A stretch of 64,000 nt of DNA from Rhizobium sp. BK602 (lineage in GTDB: Bacteria > Pseudomonadota > Alphaproteobacteria > Rhizobiales > Rhizobiaceae), in assembly GCF_014195095.1 (NCBI RefSeq), contig NZ_JACIBC010000002.1, positions 496,001 through 560,000 of the forward strand, written 5' to 3'. The notes beneath the pieces are model-generated. The model made no database searches. It saw only the letters and a program-made list of their open reading frames with translations, and was not told where the DNA came from. A program made the translations under genes and the position numbers. Below, piece after piece: positions 32,716-42,038 of this stretch (positions are counted from its first letter, which is position 1; each line of letters starts with the position of its first letter).

Positions 32716-34113
32716 TTATCCTGCGGCGTGGTCTCCGGCGGCATCCTTCTCCAGCGTGCGCCGCGACCGGATTGCCGCCGCGATGAAGACGCGGGACAGG
32801 CCGTGATAAAGCGGCTCGCGCGAGAGCAGACGTGAGGTGACATAGCCGATCATCGATACCGCCATGATTGGTATCACGGCCTGATGATCCCCCGTCATTT
32901 CCAGGATGATCACGAAGGCCGTCATCGGTGCCTGCACGACGCCGGCGAAATAGCCGGCCATGCCAAGGATTGCCGCCAGCGCGATGCTGCTGCCGATCAG
33001 CGTACCGACGGTGCTGCCGAGACCGGCGCCGACCGCGAGCGACGGCGCGAAGATGCCGCCCGGAATGCCCGATATCATCGACAGGAAGCTCGCAAGCAGC
33101 TTTTCCAGGAAGAAGAGCAGGGGCAGGGCGTGTCCTTCGACGGCGCCGCGCGCCTGTTCGTAACCCGTACCGAACGTATTGCCGCCCGAGGCGACGCCGA
33201 TGATGGCGACGGCAAGGCCGCAGCAGCCGGCAAGCATCAGCACGCGCTTGAGAGGCTGTGGCTGCGCCCAGCGACGGATGCGGATGCCGGCATGGAGCGC
33301 CAATCCGCTGAATGCCGCCCCAAGCGCCCCGCCGCCGACGCCGCAGATCAGGACCAGTGCCCAATCCACGAGTGCTGTCGGCGCGGCATCCGCCGTGCCG
33401 AAATAATTATAGCTGCCGGAGAGCCCGAGCGCGGCCAGGCCGGAGAGGATGACGGCGGTCAGCACCAGGCCGTTGGCGCGCGATTCATAGGTGCGGCTCA
33501 TTTCCTCGATGGCGAAGACGATGCCGGCAAGCGGCGTGTTGAATGCCGCCGCGATGCCGGCCGCCGAACCCGCAAGGATCAGCCCCTTGGCCTGCGCCAT
33601 CCCGCCGAAGCGAGCGACCGCCAGCATGAAGGACGCGCCCACCTGCACGGTCGGCCCCTCGCGGCCGATGGATGCGCCGCAAAACAATCCGAGGACGGTC
33701 AGCACGATCTTGCCGAAGGCAAGCCGGAGCGACAGCAGTTTCGAGCGGTCATCGTCGTGATGCAGATGCCGCGCCGCGATCGCCTGGGGAATGCCGCTGC
33801 CTTGCGCATTGGGAAACAGCGTCGTGGCGAGATAGGCCGAAAGCACGAAACCAAGTGGCGTCAGCACCAGCGGCAACAGCCAGGTCCATTCTCCCGAGTT
33901 TGTCACGCCCGCAAAGGCATGCTGCGCCAGATCGGCCAGCTTGGCAAAGCCGACGCTGATCACCCCGATCGCCAAGGCGCCCGTCCAGAATACCAAGCGT
34001 GGCCGCCAGAGATTGAAAGACCCCCAGAATACGCGGGAGCGGCGGAGCAGTTTGGATTTGCGGTAGATGGGGGGCATGGGATTTTGAACCGGCAGGCTGA
34101 GCAATATGTCCAC
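32716..34113 (-). CDS. ClC-family chloride channel/antiporter
   Basis: A 465-residue membrane protein with the selectivity motifs of ClC: GSGIPQ, GREGPTVQVGAS and GGIFAPSLAVGAGLG. The Glu of GREGPTVQ is the gating Glu. The usual 10-11 spans and the central NTPLAGIVFAIEEM motif are present. It lacks C-terminal CBS domains. It moves chloride with proton exchange or as a channel. The end lies three bases from the Rrf2 stop. Confidence 0.9.
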   Translation of the reverse strand: MDILLSLPVQNPMPPIYRKSKLLRRSRVFWGSFNLWRPRLVFWTGALAIGVISVGFAKLADLAQHAFAGVTNSGEWTWLLPLVLTPLGFVLSAYLATTLFPNAQGSGIPQAIAARHLHHDDDRSKLLSLRLAFGKIVLTVLGLFCGASIGREGPTVQVGASFMLAVARFGGMAQAKGLILAGSAAGIAAAFNTPLAGIVFAIEEMSRTYESRANGLVLTAVILSGLAALGLSGSYNYFGTADAAPTALVDWALVLICGVGGGALGAAFSGLALHAGIRIRRWAQPQPLKRVLMLAGCCGLAVAIIGVASGGNTFGTGYEQARGAVEGHALPLLFFLEKLLASFLSMISGIPGGIFAPSLAVGAGLGSTVGTLIGSSIALAAILGMAGYFAGVVQAPMTAFVIILEMTGDHQAVIPIMAVSMIGYVTSRLLSREPLYHGLSRVFIAAAIRSRRTLEKDAAGDHAAG

Positions 34114-34211
34114 TTAGGACTCAATTCTGAATAGTCTGCTTAAAAACGGAGGATCGGGATATTCACACTGTCTTACAAGACTTCACTTTGTTGCCGAAGT
34201 TTGCGGCAGCA

Positions 34212-34258
34212 TTGACATGTTTCAGCGGCCCCTTAAAATGCATCGCAATTGCAATGCA
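34212..34258 (+). promoter_or_regulatory. Promoter and palindromic operator of the toxin-antitoxin operon
   Basis: A perfect -35 box TTGACA (34212-34217), 16 bases and TAAAAT (34234-34239) form a strong promoter. Directly after it a near-perfect 20-base palindrome (34239-34258: TGCAT-C-GCAATTGC-A-ATGCA, one mismatched pair) covers the start of transcription and ends at the ribosome binding site AAGGGG. This fits autoregulation by the antitoxin. Confidence 0.55.
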
Positions 34259-34266
34259 AGGGGTGA

Positions 34267-34542
34267 ATGATGAAATCCGCTTCCATTCCTTCGTTGAGGG
34301 TCGCTCCGGAACTGCGCGCGGCCGCCGAGAGCGTGTTGAAAGAGGGTGAAACACTCTCAGCTTTTGTGGAGAATTCGCTAAAGGCTCAAATCGACCATAG
34401 GCGAGCACAAGCAGAATTCATTGCGCGGGGCATGGCCGCGCGCGAGGAAGCCAAGCGTACGGGTGTTTACTACAGCGCCGACGAGGTGGTTGACGAATTG
34501 AGGGAGATGCTTGCAGCAAAGATAGCGAGCAAGAAAAATTGA
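34267..34542 (+). CDS. Antitoxin of a type II module (YlcI/YnfO- or ParD-like)
   Basis: A 91-residue protein with an N-terminal ribbon-helix-helix-like segment (SIPSLRVAPELRAAAESVLKE, then ETLSAFVENSLKAQ) and a C-terminal toxin-binding tail (YYSADEVVDELREMLAAKIA). The start could be 34267 or 34270. The stop overlaps the toxin start (TTGA). It should neutralise the partner toxin and repress the operon at the palindrome upstream. Confidence 0.78.
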   Translation: MMKSASIPSLRVAPELRAAAESVLKEGETLSAFVENSLKAQIDHRRAQAEFIARGMAAREEAKRTGVYYSADEVVDELREMLAAKIASKKN

Positions 34543-34838
34543 AATACGCCGTTCGTTATGCCGGCTCTGCTCGTGACGATATCAAGCGGCTCTATGCCTA
34601 TCTGCTCGATCGCGATGAGAATACCGCCGCCCGCGCCATTTCCGTCATTGAAGGCGCCATGAAGATGCTGGCGGACTTTCCGTTCAGCTGCCGCAAAGCG
34701 TCCTCGGACAACGCATTTCTCCGCGAACTCGTCATTCCGTTCGGCTCGTCCGGTTATGTTGCTCTATTCGAGATTGAAGACAGCGAGACAGTGACCATAC
34801 TGGCGATCAGGCATCAGCGCGAAGAAGATTATCACTGA
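34539..34838 (+). CDS. RelE/ParE-superfamily toxin
   Basis: A 99-residue protein starting at TTG that overlaps the antitoxin stop. It has the ParE/RelE fold: KYAVRYAGSARDDIKRLYAYL, then a beta sheet (YVALFEIEDSETVTILAIRHQREEDYH). The C-terminal His and Arg are typical of the family. It should inhibit gyrase or cleave mRNA at the ribosome when free. The use of a TTG start may keep its level below that of the antitoxin. Confidence 0.83.
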   Translation: MKYAVRYAGSARDDIKRLYAYLLDRDENTAARAISVIEGAMKMLADFPFSCRKASSDNAFLRELVIPFGSSGYVALFEIEDSETVTILAIRHQREEDYH

Positions 34839-34850
34839 TACCCGCTAAAC

Positions 34851-36500
34851 CTACCGATCGCTTGTCTCCCAGCGCGGATTGATCCACGGCTCCTGATTGG
34901 ATCTTGCAAGCCTAGGCTTGCCGAGGATGTGATCGGCGGCTTTCTCGCCGGTCATGATCGAGGGACCGTTGAGATTGCCGTAAGTCACATGCGGGAAGAT
35001 CGAGCTGTCGGCGACGCGCAGGCCGTCGACGCCGATGACGCGCGTGTCGGGATCGACCACCGCCATCGGATCGTCCTTCGAGCCCATCTTGCAGGTGCCG
35101 CAGGGGTGATAGGCGCTTTCCAGGTGCTCGCGCAGGAAGGCGTCGATCTGGTCGTCGGTCTGGACATTGGCTCCCGGCTGGATTTCAGCGCCGCGATAGT
35201 CGTCGAAAGCCTTCTGCCCGAAGATCTCGCGCGTGAGGCGGACGCAATGGCGGAACTTCTCCCAGTCTTCCGGATGGCTCATATAATTGAAGCGAATGAC
35301 CGGATCGGCCTTCGGATCGGAGGAGCGCAGCGTGACGTTGCCGCGCGACTTCGACAGGTTGTAGCCGACATGGACCTGGAAGCCGTGGCTCTTGGCCGCC
35401 GCCTTGCCGTCATAGCTGATGGCGACCGGCAGGAAGTGATACTGGATATCCGGCTGCTTGATGCCCGGCGCCGAGCGCAGGAAGGCGCAGGCTTCGAACT
35501 GGTTCGAGGTGCCGAGCCCCTTCTTGAAGAACAACCATTGCGCGCCGGCAATGCCCTGCATGTACCAGGGCAGCCAGGAATAAAGCGAAACCGGCTTCAG
35601 GCTGGTCTGCTGGAAATAGAATTCCATATGGTCCTGCAGGTTGGCGCCGACGCCTGGCCGGTCCACCTTCACCTCGATGCCCATGTCCCGCAGATGCTGT
35701 CCTGGGCCAATGCCGGAGAGCATCAGCAGCTTCGGTGAGTTGAAGGAGGAGGCCGAGACGATCACTTCGCGGTTGGCCCTGATGACCTCGATCTTGCCGC
35801 CGCGCTCGACCTCGACACCCACGGCGCGGCCGTTCTCGATCACGATCTTGCGGGCGAAGCAGCGGATGAGCTCGACATTCGGCCGCTTCAGCGCCGGCTT
35901 GAGATAGGCGGTCGCAGCCGACCAGCGCCGACCCATCCAGGTCGTCTGCTCCATCAGGCCGAAGCCTTCCTGCTTGCTGCCATTATAGTCTTCCGTCGCC
36001 TCGAAGCCCGCCTGCTTGCCGGCTTCGATGAAGGCGTGGAAGAGCGGGTTGCGAGCGTCGCCGCGGCGCACATGCAGTGGCCCGTCGGTGCCGCGCCAGC
36101 CCTCTTCGCCGCCATGCGAATGCTCCATCCGCTTGAAATAGGGCAGCACGTCGGCATAGGCCCAGCCTTGCGCGCCAAGCTCTTCCCAGCGATTGAAATC
36201 CTCCGCGTGACCACGGACATAGACCATGCCGTTGATCGAGGAGGAGCCGCCGATCACCTTGCCGCGCGGCGCGGTGATGCGGCGGTTGTTGAGCTGCGGC
36301 TCCGGCTCGGAGAGATAGCCCCAATTGTAGCGGTCCATGCTCATCGGCCAGGCAAGGGCCGCCGGCATCTGGATGAAGGGGCCGATATCGCTGCCGCCGA
36401 ATTCCAGCACGATGACCGAATGCTTGCCGTCTTCCGACAAGCGGTAAGCCATGGCGGAGCCGGCCGAGCCTGAGCCGACGATGACGAAATCTGCTTGCAT
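34851..36500 (-). CDS. betA: Choline dehydrogenase (BetA)
   Basis: The protein starts [20 protein letters not shown] (ATG 36500; ATG 36506 is also possible) and has 549 residues. It is a GMC-family flavoprotein: FAD motif [35 protein letters not shown], and the C-terminal CGTCKMG motif, followed by [11 protein letters not shown] with H and N active-site residues. It oxidises choline to betaine aldehyde at the membrane. It is the last gene of betI-betB-betA, separated from betB by a palindromic repeat. Confidence 0.93.
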   Translation of the reverse strand: MQADFVIVGSGSAGSAMAYRLSEDGKHSVIVLEFGGSDIGPFIQMPAALAWPMSMDRYNWGYLSEPEPQLNNRRITAPRGKVIGGSSSINGMVYVRGHAEDFNRWEELGAQGWAYADVLPYFKRMEHSHGGEEGWRGTDGPLHVRRGDARNPLFHAFIEAGKQAGFEATEDYNGSKQEGFGLMEQTTWMGRRWSAATAYLKPALKRPNVELIRCFARKIVIENGRAVGVEVERGGKIEVIRANREVIVSASSFNSPKLLMLSGIGPGQHLRDMGIEVKVDRPGVGANLQDHMEFYFQQTSLKPVSLYSWLPWYMQGIAGAQWLFFKKGLGTSNQFEACAFLRSAPGIKQPDIQYHFLPVAISYDGKAAAKSHGFQVHVGYNLSKSRGNVTLRSSDPKADPVIRFNYMSHPEDWEKFRHCVRLTREIFGQKAFDDYRGAEIQPGANVQTDDQIDAFLREHLESAYHPCGTCKMGSKDDPMAVVDPDTRVIGVDGLRVADSSIFPHVTYGNLNGPSIMTGEKAADHILGKPRLARSNQEPWINPRWETSDR

Positions 36501-36540
36501 GACCATGTGCTCCAGGTGGACAGGGGCGTAAATCGAGGTG

Positions 36541-36668
36541 GCTTACACCCTCCCGCTGAGGGGGAGGGTCGGCCAAAGGCCGGGGTGGGGTGATTGCTGG
36601 TACGTGCGCTGCGGCAGGTCACCCCCACCCGCCGCTATGCGGCGACCTCCCCCTCAAGGGGGAGGTGG
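36541..36668. repeat. Palindromic intergenic repeat (RIME-like) between betB and betA
   Basis: Two hairpins occupy the gap: CACCCTCCCGCTGAGGGGGAGGGT at one end and CGCCGCTATGCGGCGACCTCCCCCTCAAGGGGGAGG at the other, with a middle segment rich in GGGGTG/CACCCC. This mosaic of mirrored GC-rich palindromes is the layout of rhizobial intergenic elements (RIME). It sits inside an operon, so the polycistronic mRNA would contain stable stem-loops. It may protect or end transcripts. Confidence 0.7.
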
Positions 36669-36669
36669 T

Positions 36670-38139
36670 TCAATAAGGCGCCTGTACCGGCCCCATGCCG
36701 ACATAGACCGTCTTCAGCTCGGAATAATGCTCCAGCGCGGCAAGCGAATTTTCGCGGCCGAAGCCGGATTGCTTGGAGCCGCCGAAGGGGATTTCGACCG
36801 GGCAGAGATTGTAGGTGTTGATCCAGAGCGTGCCGGCCTCGAGCTGGTCGACGACGCGGTGGGCGCGGGTGAGGTCGGCGGTGAAGACGCCGCCGGAAAG
36901 GCCGAACTCGGTGTCGTTGGCGCGGGCGATCACCTCCGCCTCGTCATCGAAATCGAGCACGCACATCACCGGCCCGAAGATCTCCTCGCGGGCGATGGTC
37001 ATGTCGTCGGTGACATCGGCGAAGACGGTCGGCTGCACGTAATAGCCTTCGCCGGAGACATTGTTCGGAATGCCGCCGCCAGCCACCAGCGTCGCGCCTT
37101 CGGCCTTGCCCTTCTCGATATAGGCGAGCACCTTTTCGCGCTGCGCCCAGGAGACCATCGGCCCCACTTGCGTCGCCTCGTCCATGGGATCGCCGATCAG
37201 CATCGCCTCGGTGCGGGCCTTCAGACGCTTCAGGAATTCGGACTTGATCTTCTTGTTGACGAAGACGCGCGTCCCGTTCGAGCAGACCTGGCCGGTCGAA
37301 TAGAAGTTGCCGAGCATGGCGCCGCCGATGGCGCTGTCGATATCGGCGTCCTCGAAGACGATCAGCGGCGACTTGCCGCCGAGTTCCATGGTGACGTGCT
37401 TCAGGCTTCCGGCGGCAGCGGCGGCGACCTTGCGGCCGGTCGGCACCGAGCCGGTCAGCGACACCTTGGCGACATCGGGATGGTTGATCAGCAGCGGTCC
37501 GGTCTCGCGGTCGCCCTGGATGACGTTGTAGAGCCCCTTCGGCAGGCCGGCCTCGATGAGAATCTCGGCGATTTTCAGCGCGCCGAGCGGCGTGTTTTCC
37601 GAAGGCTTGAACACCATGGCGTTGCCGGCCACCAGGGCAGGTGCACCCTTCCAGCAGGCGATCTGCTGCGGGTAGTTCCAGGCGCCGATGCCGACGCAGA
37701 CGCCGAGCGGCACGCGCTTGGTATAGGCGAAGTCGCCGCCAAGCGGGATGTAGGAGCCGTTGAGGCCGGCAGCCGCGATACCGCCGAAGAATTCGAAGCT
37801 GTCGGCACCCGAGGTCGGATCGGCGACGATGGTTTCCTGGATCGGCTTGCCGGTGTCGAGCGTTTCAAGCTCCGAAAGCTCGCGGTTGCGTTCGCGCATG
37901 ATCTCGGCGGCGCGCTTCAGGATACGGCCGCGCGCCGTCGGGCTCATGGCCGCCCATTCCGGCTGCGCCCGCTTGGCAGCGGCGATTGCCTTCTCGACGA
38001 TGGCGGGGGTCGCCGCATGCAGCCGCGCGATCACTTCGCCGGTTGCCGGATAGATGCTTTCGATGACGGTGCCGTCGGTATCCTCGACGTATTCGCCGTC
38101 GATGAAATGGGAGGCGGTGGGCTGGGCTTTGAGGGTCAT
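36670..38139 (-). CDS. betB: Betaine aldehyde dehydrogenase (BetB)
   Basis: A 489-residue aldehyde dehydrogenase. The NAD-binding and catalytic motifs are visible: [36 protein letters not shown] (general base Glu) and [12 protein letters not shown] (nucleophile Cys). NPFVEIPFGG-like ending [19 protein letters not shown] is typical of BetB. It oxidises betaine aldehyde to glycine betaine, an osmoprotectant and, in rhizobia, a carbon/nitrogen source. Its start overlaps the end of betI by four bases. Confidence 0.95.
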   Translation of the reverse strand: MTLKAQPTASHFIDGEYVEDTDGTVIESIYPATGEVIARLHAATPAIVEKAIAAAKRAQPEWAAMSPTARGRILKRAAEIMRERNRELSELETLDTGKPIQETIVADPTSGADSFEFFGGIAAAGLNGSYIPLGGDFAYTKRVPLGVCVGIGAWNYPQQIACWKGAPALVAGNAMVFKPSENTPLGALKIAEILIEAGLPKGLYNVIQGDRETGPLLINHPDVAKVSLTGSVPTGRKVAAAAAGSLKHVTMELGGKSPLIVFEDADIDSAIGGAMLGNFYSTGQVCSNGTRVFVNKKIKSEFLKRLKARTEAMLIGDPMDEATQVGPMVSWAQREKVLAYIEKGKAEGATLVAGGGIPNNVSGEGYYVQPTVFADVTDDMTIAREEIFGPVMCVLDFDDEAEVIARANDTEFGLSGGVFTADLTRAHRVVDQLEAGTLWINTYNLCPVEIPFGGSKQSGFGRENSLAALEHYSELKTVYVGMGPVQAPY

Positions 38140-38750
38140 GTTTCAGTCCTTTGAACGGCGGCCTCTGCGGAAAGCGGCGCAAGCAGTGAATTGATGTAAT
38201 CTTCCGTCAGCGCGATCGAAGCCTCGATGCTGATCGGCGCTGATCGCAGACTTTGACGGATATAAAGCCCGTCGATCATCGCGGCAGCGCCCTCGGCGAT
38301 GCGTTCTGCGTCTTCACCCGGGCATAGTGCCTTGAGATTGGCCAGCAGGTTGGAGCGCAGCCGTCTCGCATAGATGACGAGGAAGCGGCGGGTCTCCTCG
38401 GAGCGCTGTGCCTCGGCATAGAAGGCGAGCCATGCGGCAATCGTCTCCGGCGTGAACTGGTCGGCATGGAAGCTGACATGGATAACGGCGGAGAGTTTTT
38501 CCCGCGGTGTCTTCGCGGCCCTCATCGCCGTCACCGTGCTGTCGCGCAGGCGCTGTAGGTGATGACGGACGGTCTCGATCAGCAGTTGTTCCTTGCTGCC
38601 GAAATAATGGTGTGCGAGGGCAGGGGAGACGCCGGCCTGCTTGGCGATTTCGGACATGGTGACGGTCAGCGAGCCGTGATCGCCGATCACGCGCATCGCG
38701 GCATCCACAAGCGCCTTGCGGCGCACTGGTTCCATTCCGACTTTTGGCAT
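38136..38750 (-). CDS. betI: Choline-responsive TetR-family repressor (BetI)
   Basis: ATG at 38750 gives 204 residues: [20 protein letters not shown], the BetI N-terminus. The TetR HTH is in [28 protein letters not shown]. The ligand domain contains [21 protein letters not shown], which matches BetI family members. It represses the operon and is relieved by choline. A perfect palindrome lies 32 bases upstream. A longer frame upstream (to 39026) has no family support. Confidence 0.94.
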   Translation of the reverse strand: MPKVGMEPVRRKALVDAAMRVIGDHGSLTVTMSEIAKQAGVSPALAHHYFGSKEQLLIETVRHHLQRLRDSTVTAMRAAKTPREKLSAVIHVSFHADQFTPETIAAWLAFYAEAQRSEETRRFLVIYARRLRSNLLANLKALCPGEDAERIAEGAAAMIDGLYIRQSLRSAPISIEASIALTEDYINSLLAPLSAEAAVQRTET

Positions 38751-38781
38751 GAAGTACCCCTGAACTGCTCCGATTGTATTT

Positions 38782-38801
38782 TTGATTGACTGATCAATCA
38801 A
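38782..38801. promoter_or_regulatory. BetI operator
   Basis: TTGATTGA, four bases, TCAATCAA form a perfect 20-base inverted repeat 32 to 51 bases before the betI start. Its half-site TTGATTGA is that of known BetI boxes. It is 100 bases before the divergent hdeD-like gene. Confidence 0.75.
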
Positions 38802-38901
38802 TAAAAAAATCACTTGCCTGCCCGATATTGGCGGAAAAGCCGCGCCCTCTTTTCGAGATTCATTTCTGTGCCATACTCTTGAGGGAGGAGGAGGTGTGGT
38901 C

Positions 38902-39450
38902 ATGGTCAATGTTATGGATGAAATCCCCCCGTCCGCGATGCGCGACAAATGGGGTTGGTTTGTTGCGCTCGGCGTGTTTCTGCTCATCTGCGGCGCGCTC
39001 GCTTTTGGCAATCTCTTCGCCGCCACGGTCGCATCGGTCTATTATATCGGCATGCTGATGCTGCTCGGCGGCATCATCCATCTGGCGCACGCCTTTCAGG
39101 TGCGGGGATGGGAGCACATCCTGTTCTGGGCACTGAGCGGCCTGCTCTATACGGTGGCCGGCATCCTTGCCTTCGCCAATCCCTTGCTCGCCTCGGAAGC
39201 CCTGACATTGTTCCTGGCCATCGCCCTGCTGGTCGCCGGCACGTTTCGCGTCTGGGTCGGCCGCAAGCTGAAGCCGGAAAAGGGCTGGGTGTGGATCGTC
39301 ATCGGCGGCGTGGTCACCGCTCTCGCCGGCATCGCGGTCGCGCTCGGTTGGCCCGTTAACAGCCTCTGGGTTCTCGGCCTGTTTCTCGCGGTCGATCTGA
39401 CCTTTCAGGGCTGGACGTTGCTGGCTTTCGGCTTCGCGCTCAGGCGATAA
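38902..39450 (+). CDS. HdeD-family membrane protein (DUF308)
   Basis: ATG at 38902 follows a strong ribosome binding site (GGGAGGAGGAGG). The 182-residue product has six membrane spans in three helical pairs (WGWFVALGVFLLICGALAFG, ASVYYIGMLMLLGGIIHLAH and so on), the repeated HdeD layout. HdeD in E. coli is linked to acid resistance; here no acid-resistance genes accompany it. It is divergent from betI. Confidence 0.83.
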   Translation: MVNVMDEIPPSAMRDKWGWFVALGVFLLICGALAFGNLFAATVASVYYIGMLMLLGGIIHLAHAFQVRGWEHILFWALSGLLYTVAGILAFANPLLASEALTLFLAIALLVAGTFRVWVGRKLKPEKGWVWIVIGGVVTALAGIAVALGWPVNSLWVLGLFLAVDLTFQGWTLLAFGFALRR

Positions 39451-39610
39451 AGGCGAGTAAAGCCGGCGGTAACGAAATAGGACTTTTTGACAAGAGGCGC
39501 GAGCGGCGCTACTCTTTATGGGTAAGCCATACGGATGAAGCGGCGGCGGAAGATCTGATCTTCAGCGCCCGATGTCCGGAGCCGGGTGTCGATGCGGACA
39601 TTCCTTGAAG

Positions 39611-39633
39611 GCTCCGGCTGTCTATGCCGGAGC
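39611..39633. terminator. Hairpin upstream of the orphan ParD gene
   Basis: GCTCCGGC and GCCGGAGC form a perfect eight-base stem with a seven-base loop. It sits between hdeD and the antitoxin gene. A short pyrimidine-rich stretch follows but no T run, so termination is possible but unproven. Confidence 0.35.
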
Positions 39634-39697
39634 GGTCTCCTTCTGGAGTGGGTCTCTGGCACAGAATTCTACCTAAAAATAAACAGGGAGGAATATC

Positions 39698-39949
39698 ATG
39701 CCGATGGTAACGGTTTCCATCTCTCCGCTTCAGGCTGCCGGTATCCGAGCGGCCGTCGACACAGGCACTTATGCATCTAGCAGCGAAGTCGTGCGCGAGG
39801 CATTGCGCATGTGGGATGCCGCCCGCAAGCGCGGCGACATCTGCGCCGTACCCGTTGCCGCCAACGGTCCCGACGGCCCATCGAAAAGCAGCCGTTGTGT
39901 TGCCGACATGTTTGCCGATTACGAGACGGAAAGAGCCCGGCACAACTGA
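39698..39949 (+). CDS. ParD-like antitoxin without a visible toxin
   Basis: An 83-residue protein with GGGAGG ten bases before ATG. The N-terminus MPMVTVSISPLQAAGIRAAV and GTYASSSEVVREALRMWDAA is the ribbon-helix-helix of ParD/CopG antitoxins. The C-terminal tail lacks the usual toxin-binding pattern. No ParE follows; the next gene starts 203 bases later. It may be an orphan that has lost its toxin. Confidence 0.65.
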   Translation: MPMVTVSISPLQAAGIRAAVDTGTYASSSEVVREALRMWDAARKRGDICAVPVAANGPDGPSKSSRCVADMFADYETERARHN

Positions 39950-40152
39950 ACGCGGAAATTTCGCGCTGGAGATCGTGCGAGAGGTCACCGGCCTTCGTGC
40001 CGGGGCGTCTTATGGTGAGCGCTCTTTTACCATTCACGAAACTTTCACATAGGGGAAAGGTTTCGTTGACGCTTGTGGCCCATCTTGGGCCGAAAACACG
40101 CTAAATCCAAGTTTCTCAAAAACTTAATCAAGAATTCTGAGTGGAGATGGGC

Positions 40153-41958
40153 ATGTCCCTGACTGCCGCCGTCGAGCCCGGCATATTGCGCCGGTATGCC
40201 AGCGACCAGATTGTCACGCTTGCCAAACTCGTTATTGAAAATGCCTTCCAGCCGATCGTCGAGGCCGGAACCGGCGCCGTTTTCGGCTATGAAGCCCTGA
40301 TGCGCGGCCAGCAGCGGATCGGCTTCGACAGCCCGGTCGAGATCCTCGACGAAGCCGAGCGTACCGGCCAGCTGCTGGGACTGGAGCAGATGGTATCGAG
40401 CCGCGCGCTGGCGAAGTTCGCAACGCTTGCCGATGCCGCCACGGCGACGCTCTTTCTCAATCTCGATGTCCGCTTGATCCCGCAGGGCGCGGTGCTGGTC
40501 GATGGCCTGCTGCAGCATATGAGAAAGGCAGGCATCGCGCCGTCCTCCGTCTGCTTCGAATTTTCCGAGCGCTTCGACAATACCAGCGTGCCGGAGTTTT
40601 CGGATCTCGTCGCCAAGATGCGCAATGCCGGTTTCAAACTGGCGATCGATGATTTCGGGGTCGGCCATGGCGAAATGAAACTCCTGTCCGATTATCCTGT
40701 CGACTATCTCAAGATCGACCGGCATTTCGTCGTCAATATCGACCGCAGCGCCCGCAAGCGTCATATCCTGCGCAACCTCGTCAATATCGCCCATGTGCTC
40801 GGCACCCGCGTCATCGCCGAGGGCATCGAAACCGAGGCGGAGTTCCTGACATGCCGCGAATTCGGCGTCGATCTCGTCCAGGGCTGGTTCATCGCCCGGC
40901 CGACGACGCTGGTCAACGAACTGAAGCCCGCCTTTCCGCACCTTCAGGATCTCGGCAGGACGGCACGCAACAGCCAGTCGCTGGACGAGATCCTCATCCG
41001 CAAGCAGATCGAGGTGCTGCCGGCCATCCGTGAGAGCGACAGCATCGACAGTGTTTTCGAACTGTTCCGCCGCAATCCTCGCCGCGCCTATTTCCCGGTC
41101 GTCAACGTCAATGGCGAGCCGCGCGGCATCATCCACGAATACCGGCTCAAGGAATATATCTATCAGCCCTTCGGCCGCGATCTCCTGAAGAACAAGGTCT
41201 ATGAGCGCTCCATCGCGCATTTCGTCGAGATGGCGCCGATCGTCGGTCTCGATTCCGACGCGGATACGCTGATGGCGATCTTCGCCAGCATGGACAGCAG
41301 CGATTGCCTGATCGTCACCGAGGGCACGCATTATGCCGGCATCGTCTCCGCCGCGTCGCTCATCAAGGTCATCAACGAGAAGCAGCTCAAGGTCGCTCAG
41401 GACCAGAACCCGCTGACCGGCCTGCCGGGCAACCGCGCCATCCACGACTTCATGCAGACCGCCGGCCGCGACGGCGATGCGATCCGGCATTTCTGCTATT
41501 GCGATTTCGATAATTTCAAGCCGTTCAACGATGCCTATGGCTTCCATCTCGGCGATCATGCCATCTCGCTCTTCGCCGCGCTGATGCGGCGCTATTTCTT
41601 TGCCGAAGGCCAGTTTCTCGGCCATGTCGGCGGCGACGATTTCTTCATCGGCGTCGCCGGCTGGAGCATGGAGGAACTGCGCGAGGTTCTGGATCGGCTG
41701 CTGGCCGATTTCCACGCCGACGTGCTGGATTTCTATTCCGCCGAGGACCGTGCCGCCGGTCGCATCCGGGGCCACGACCGCAGCGGCGCCGAAGCCGTGT
41801 TTCCGCTGATGCGCTGCTCTATCGGCATTCTCGAACTGCCCGAGGGGCTCGTCATCGACGATATCAACCGCGTCGGCACCTCTATCGCCGGGATCAAAGC
41901 CAGGGCGAAGGAGAGCGAAATCGGTGTTGCGCTGCTGAGCCTGGGCGAGACGAATTGA
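40153..41958 (+). CDS. EAL-CBS-GGDEF cyclic-di-GMP signalling protein
   Basis: ATG at 40153 has GGAG six bases before it; GTG 40141 and ATG 40147 are less well placed. The 601-residue protein has an EAL domain (residues about 20-260: EAL at 47-49, then FLNLDV, FEFSERF, DDFGVGH, LKIDRHFV, AEGIETEAEF). A CBS pair follows (about 290-420), then a GGDEF domain (about 425-600) with the signature GGDDF. The EAL metal and catalytic residues are kept, so phosphodiesterase activity is likely. The GGDDF variant still fits the active consensus. No membrane span is seen, so it is cytoplasmic. CBS domains may sense adenine nucleotides. Confidence 0.87.
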   Translation: MSLTAAVEPGILRRYASDQIVTLAKLVIENAFQPIVEAGTGAVFGYEALMRGQQRIGFDSPVEILDEAERTGQLLGLEQMVSSRALAKFATLADAATATLFLNLDVRLIPQGAVLVDGLLQHMRKAGIAPSSVCFEFSERFDNTSVPEFSDLVAKMRNAGFKLAIDDFGVGHGEMKLLSDYPVDYLKIDRHFVVNIDRSARKRHILRNLVNIAHVLGTRVIAEGIETEAEFLTCREFGVDLVQGWFIARPTTLVNELKPAFPHLQDLGRTARNSQSLDEILIRKQIEVLPAIRESDSIDSVFELFRRNPRRAYFPVVNVNGEPRGIIHEYRLKEYIYQPFGRDLLKNKVYERSIAHFVEMAPIVGLDSDADTLMAIFASMDSSDCLIVTEGTHYAGIVSAASLIKVINEKQLKVAQDQNPLTGLPGNRAIHDFMQTAGRDGDAIRHFCYCDFDNFKPFNDAYGFHLGDHAISLFAALMRRYFFAEGQFLGHVGGDDFFIGVAGWSMEELREVLDRLLADFHADVLDFYSAEDRAAGRIRGHDRSGAEAVFPLMRCSIGILELPEGLVIDDINRVGTSIAGIKARAKESEIGVALLSLGETN

Positions 41959-42038
41959 CGCCCTCGCGCACCGGCTTCTTTTCAAGCCGGATGCGCTAGA
42001 CTATCTCCACTGCTGTATCGGGAGAGGAGAGTCGAGCC

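Noticed and set aside
39509..39988. A frame antisense to the ParD-like gene
   Set aside because: It lacks any domain, whereas the forward frame has a ribosome site and ribbon-helix-helix sequence.
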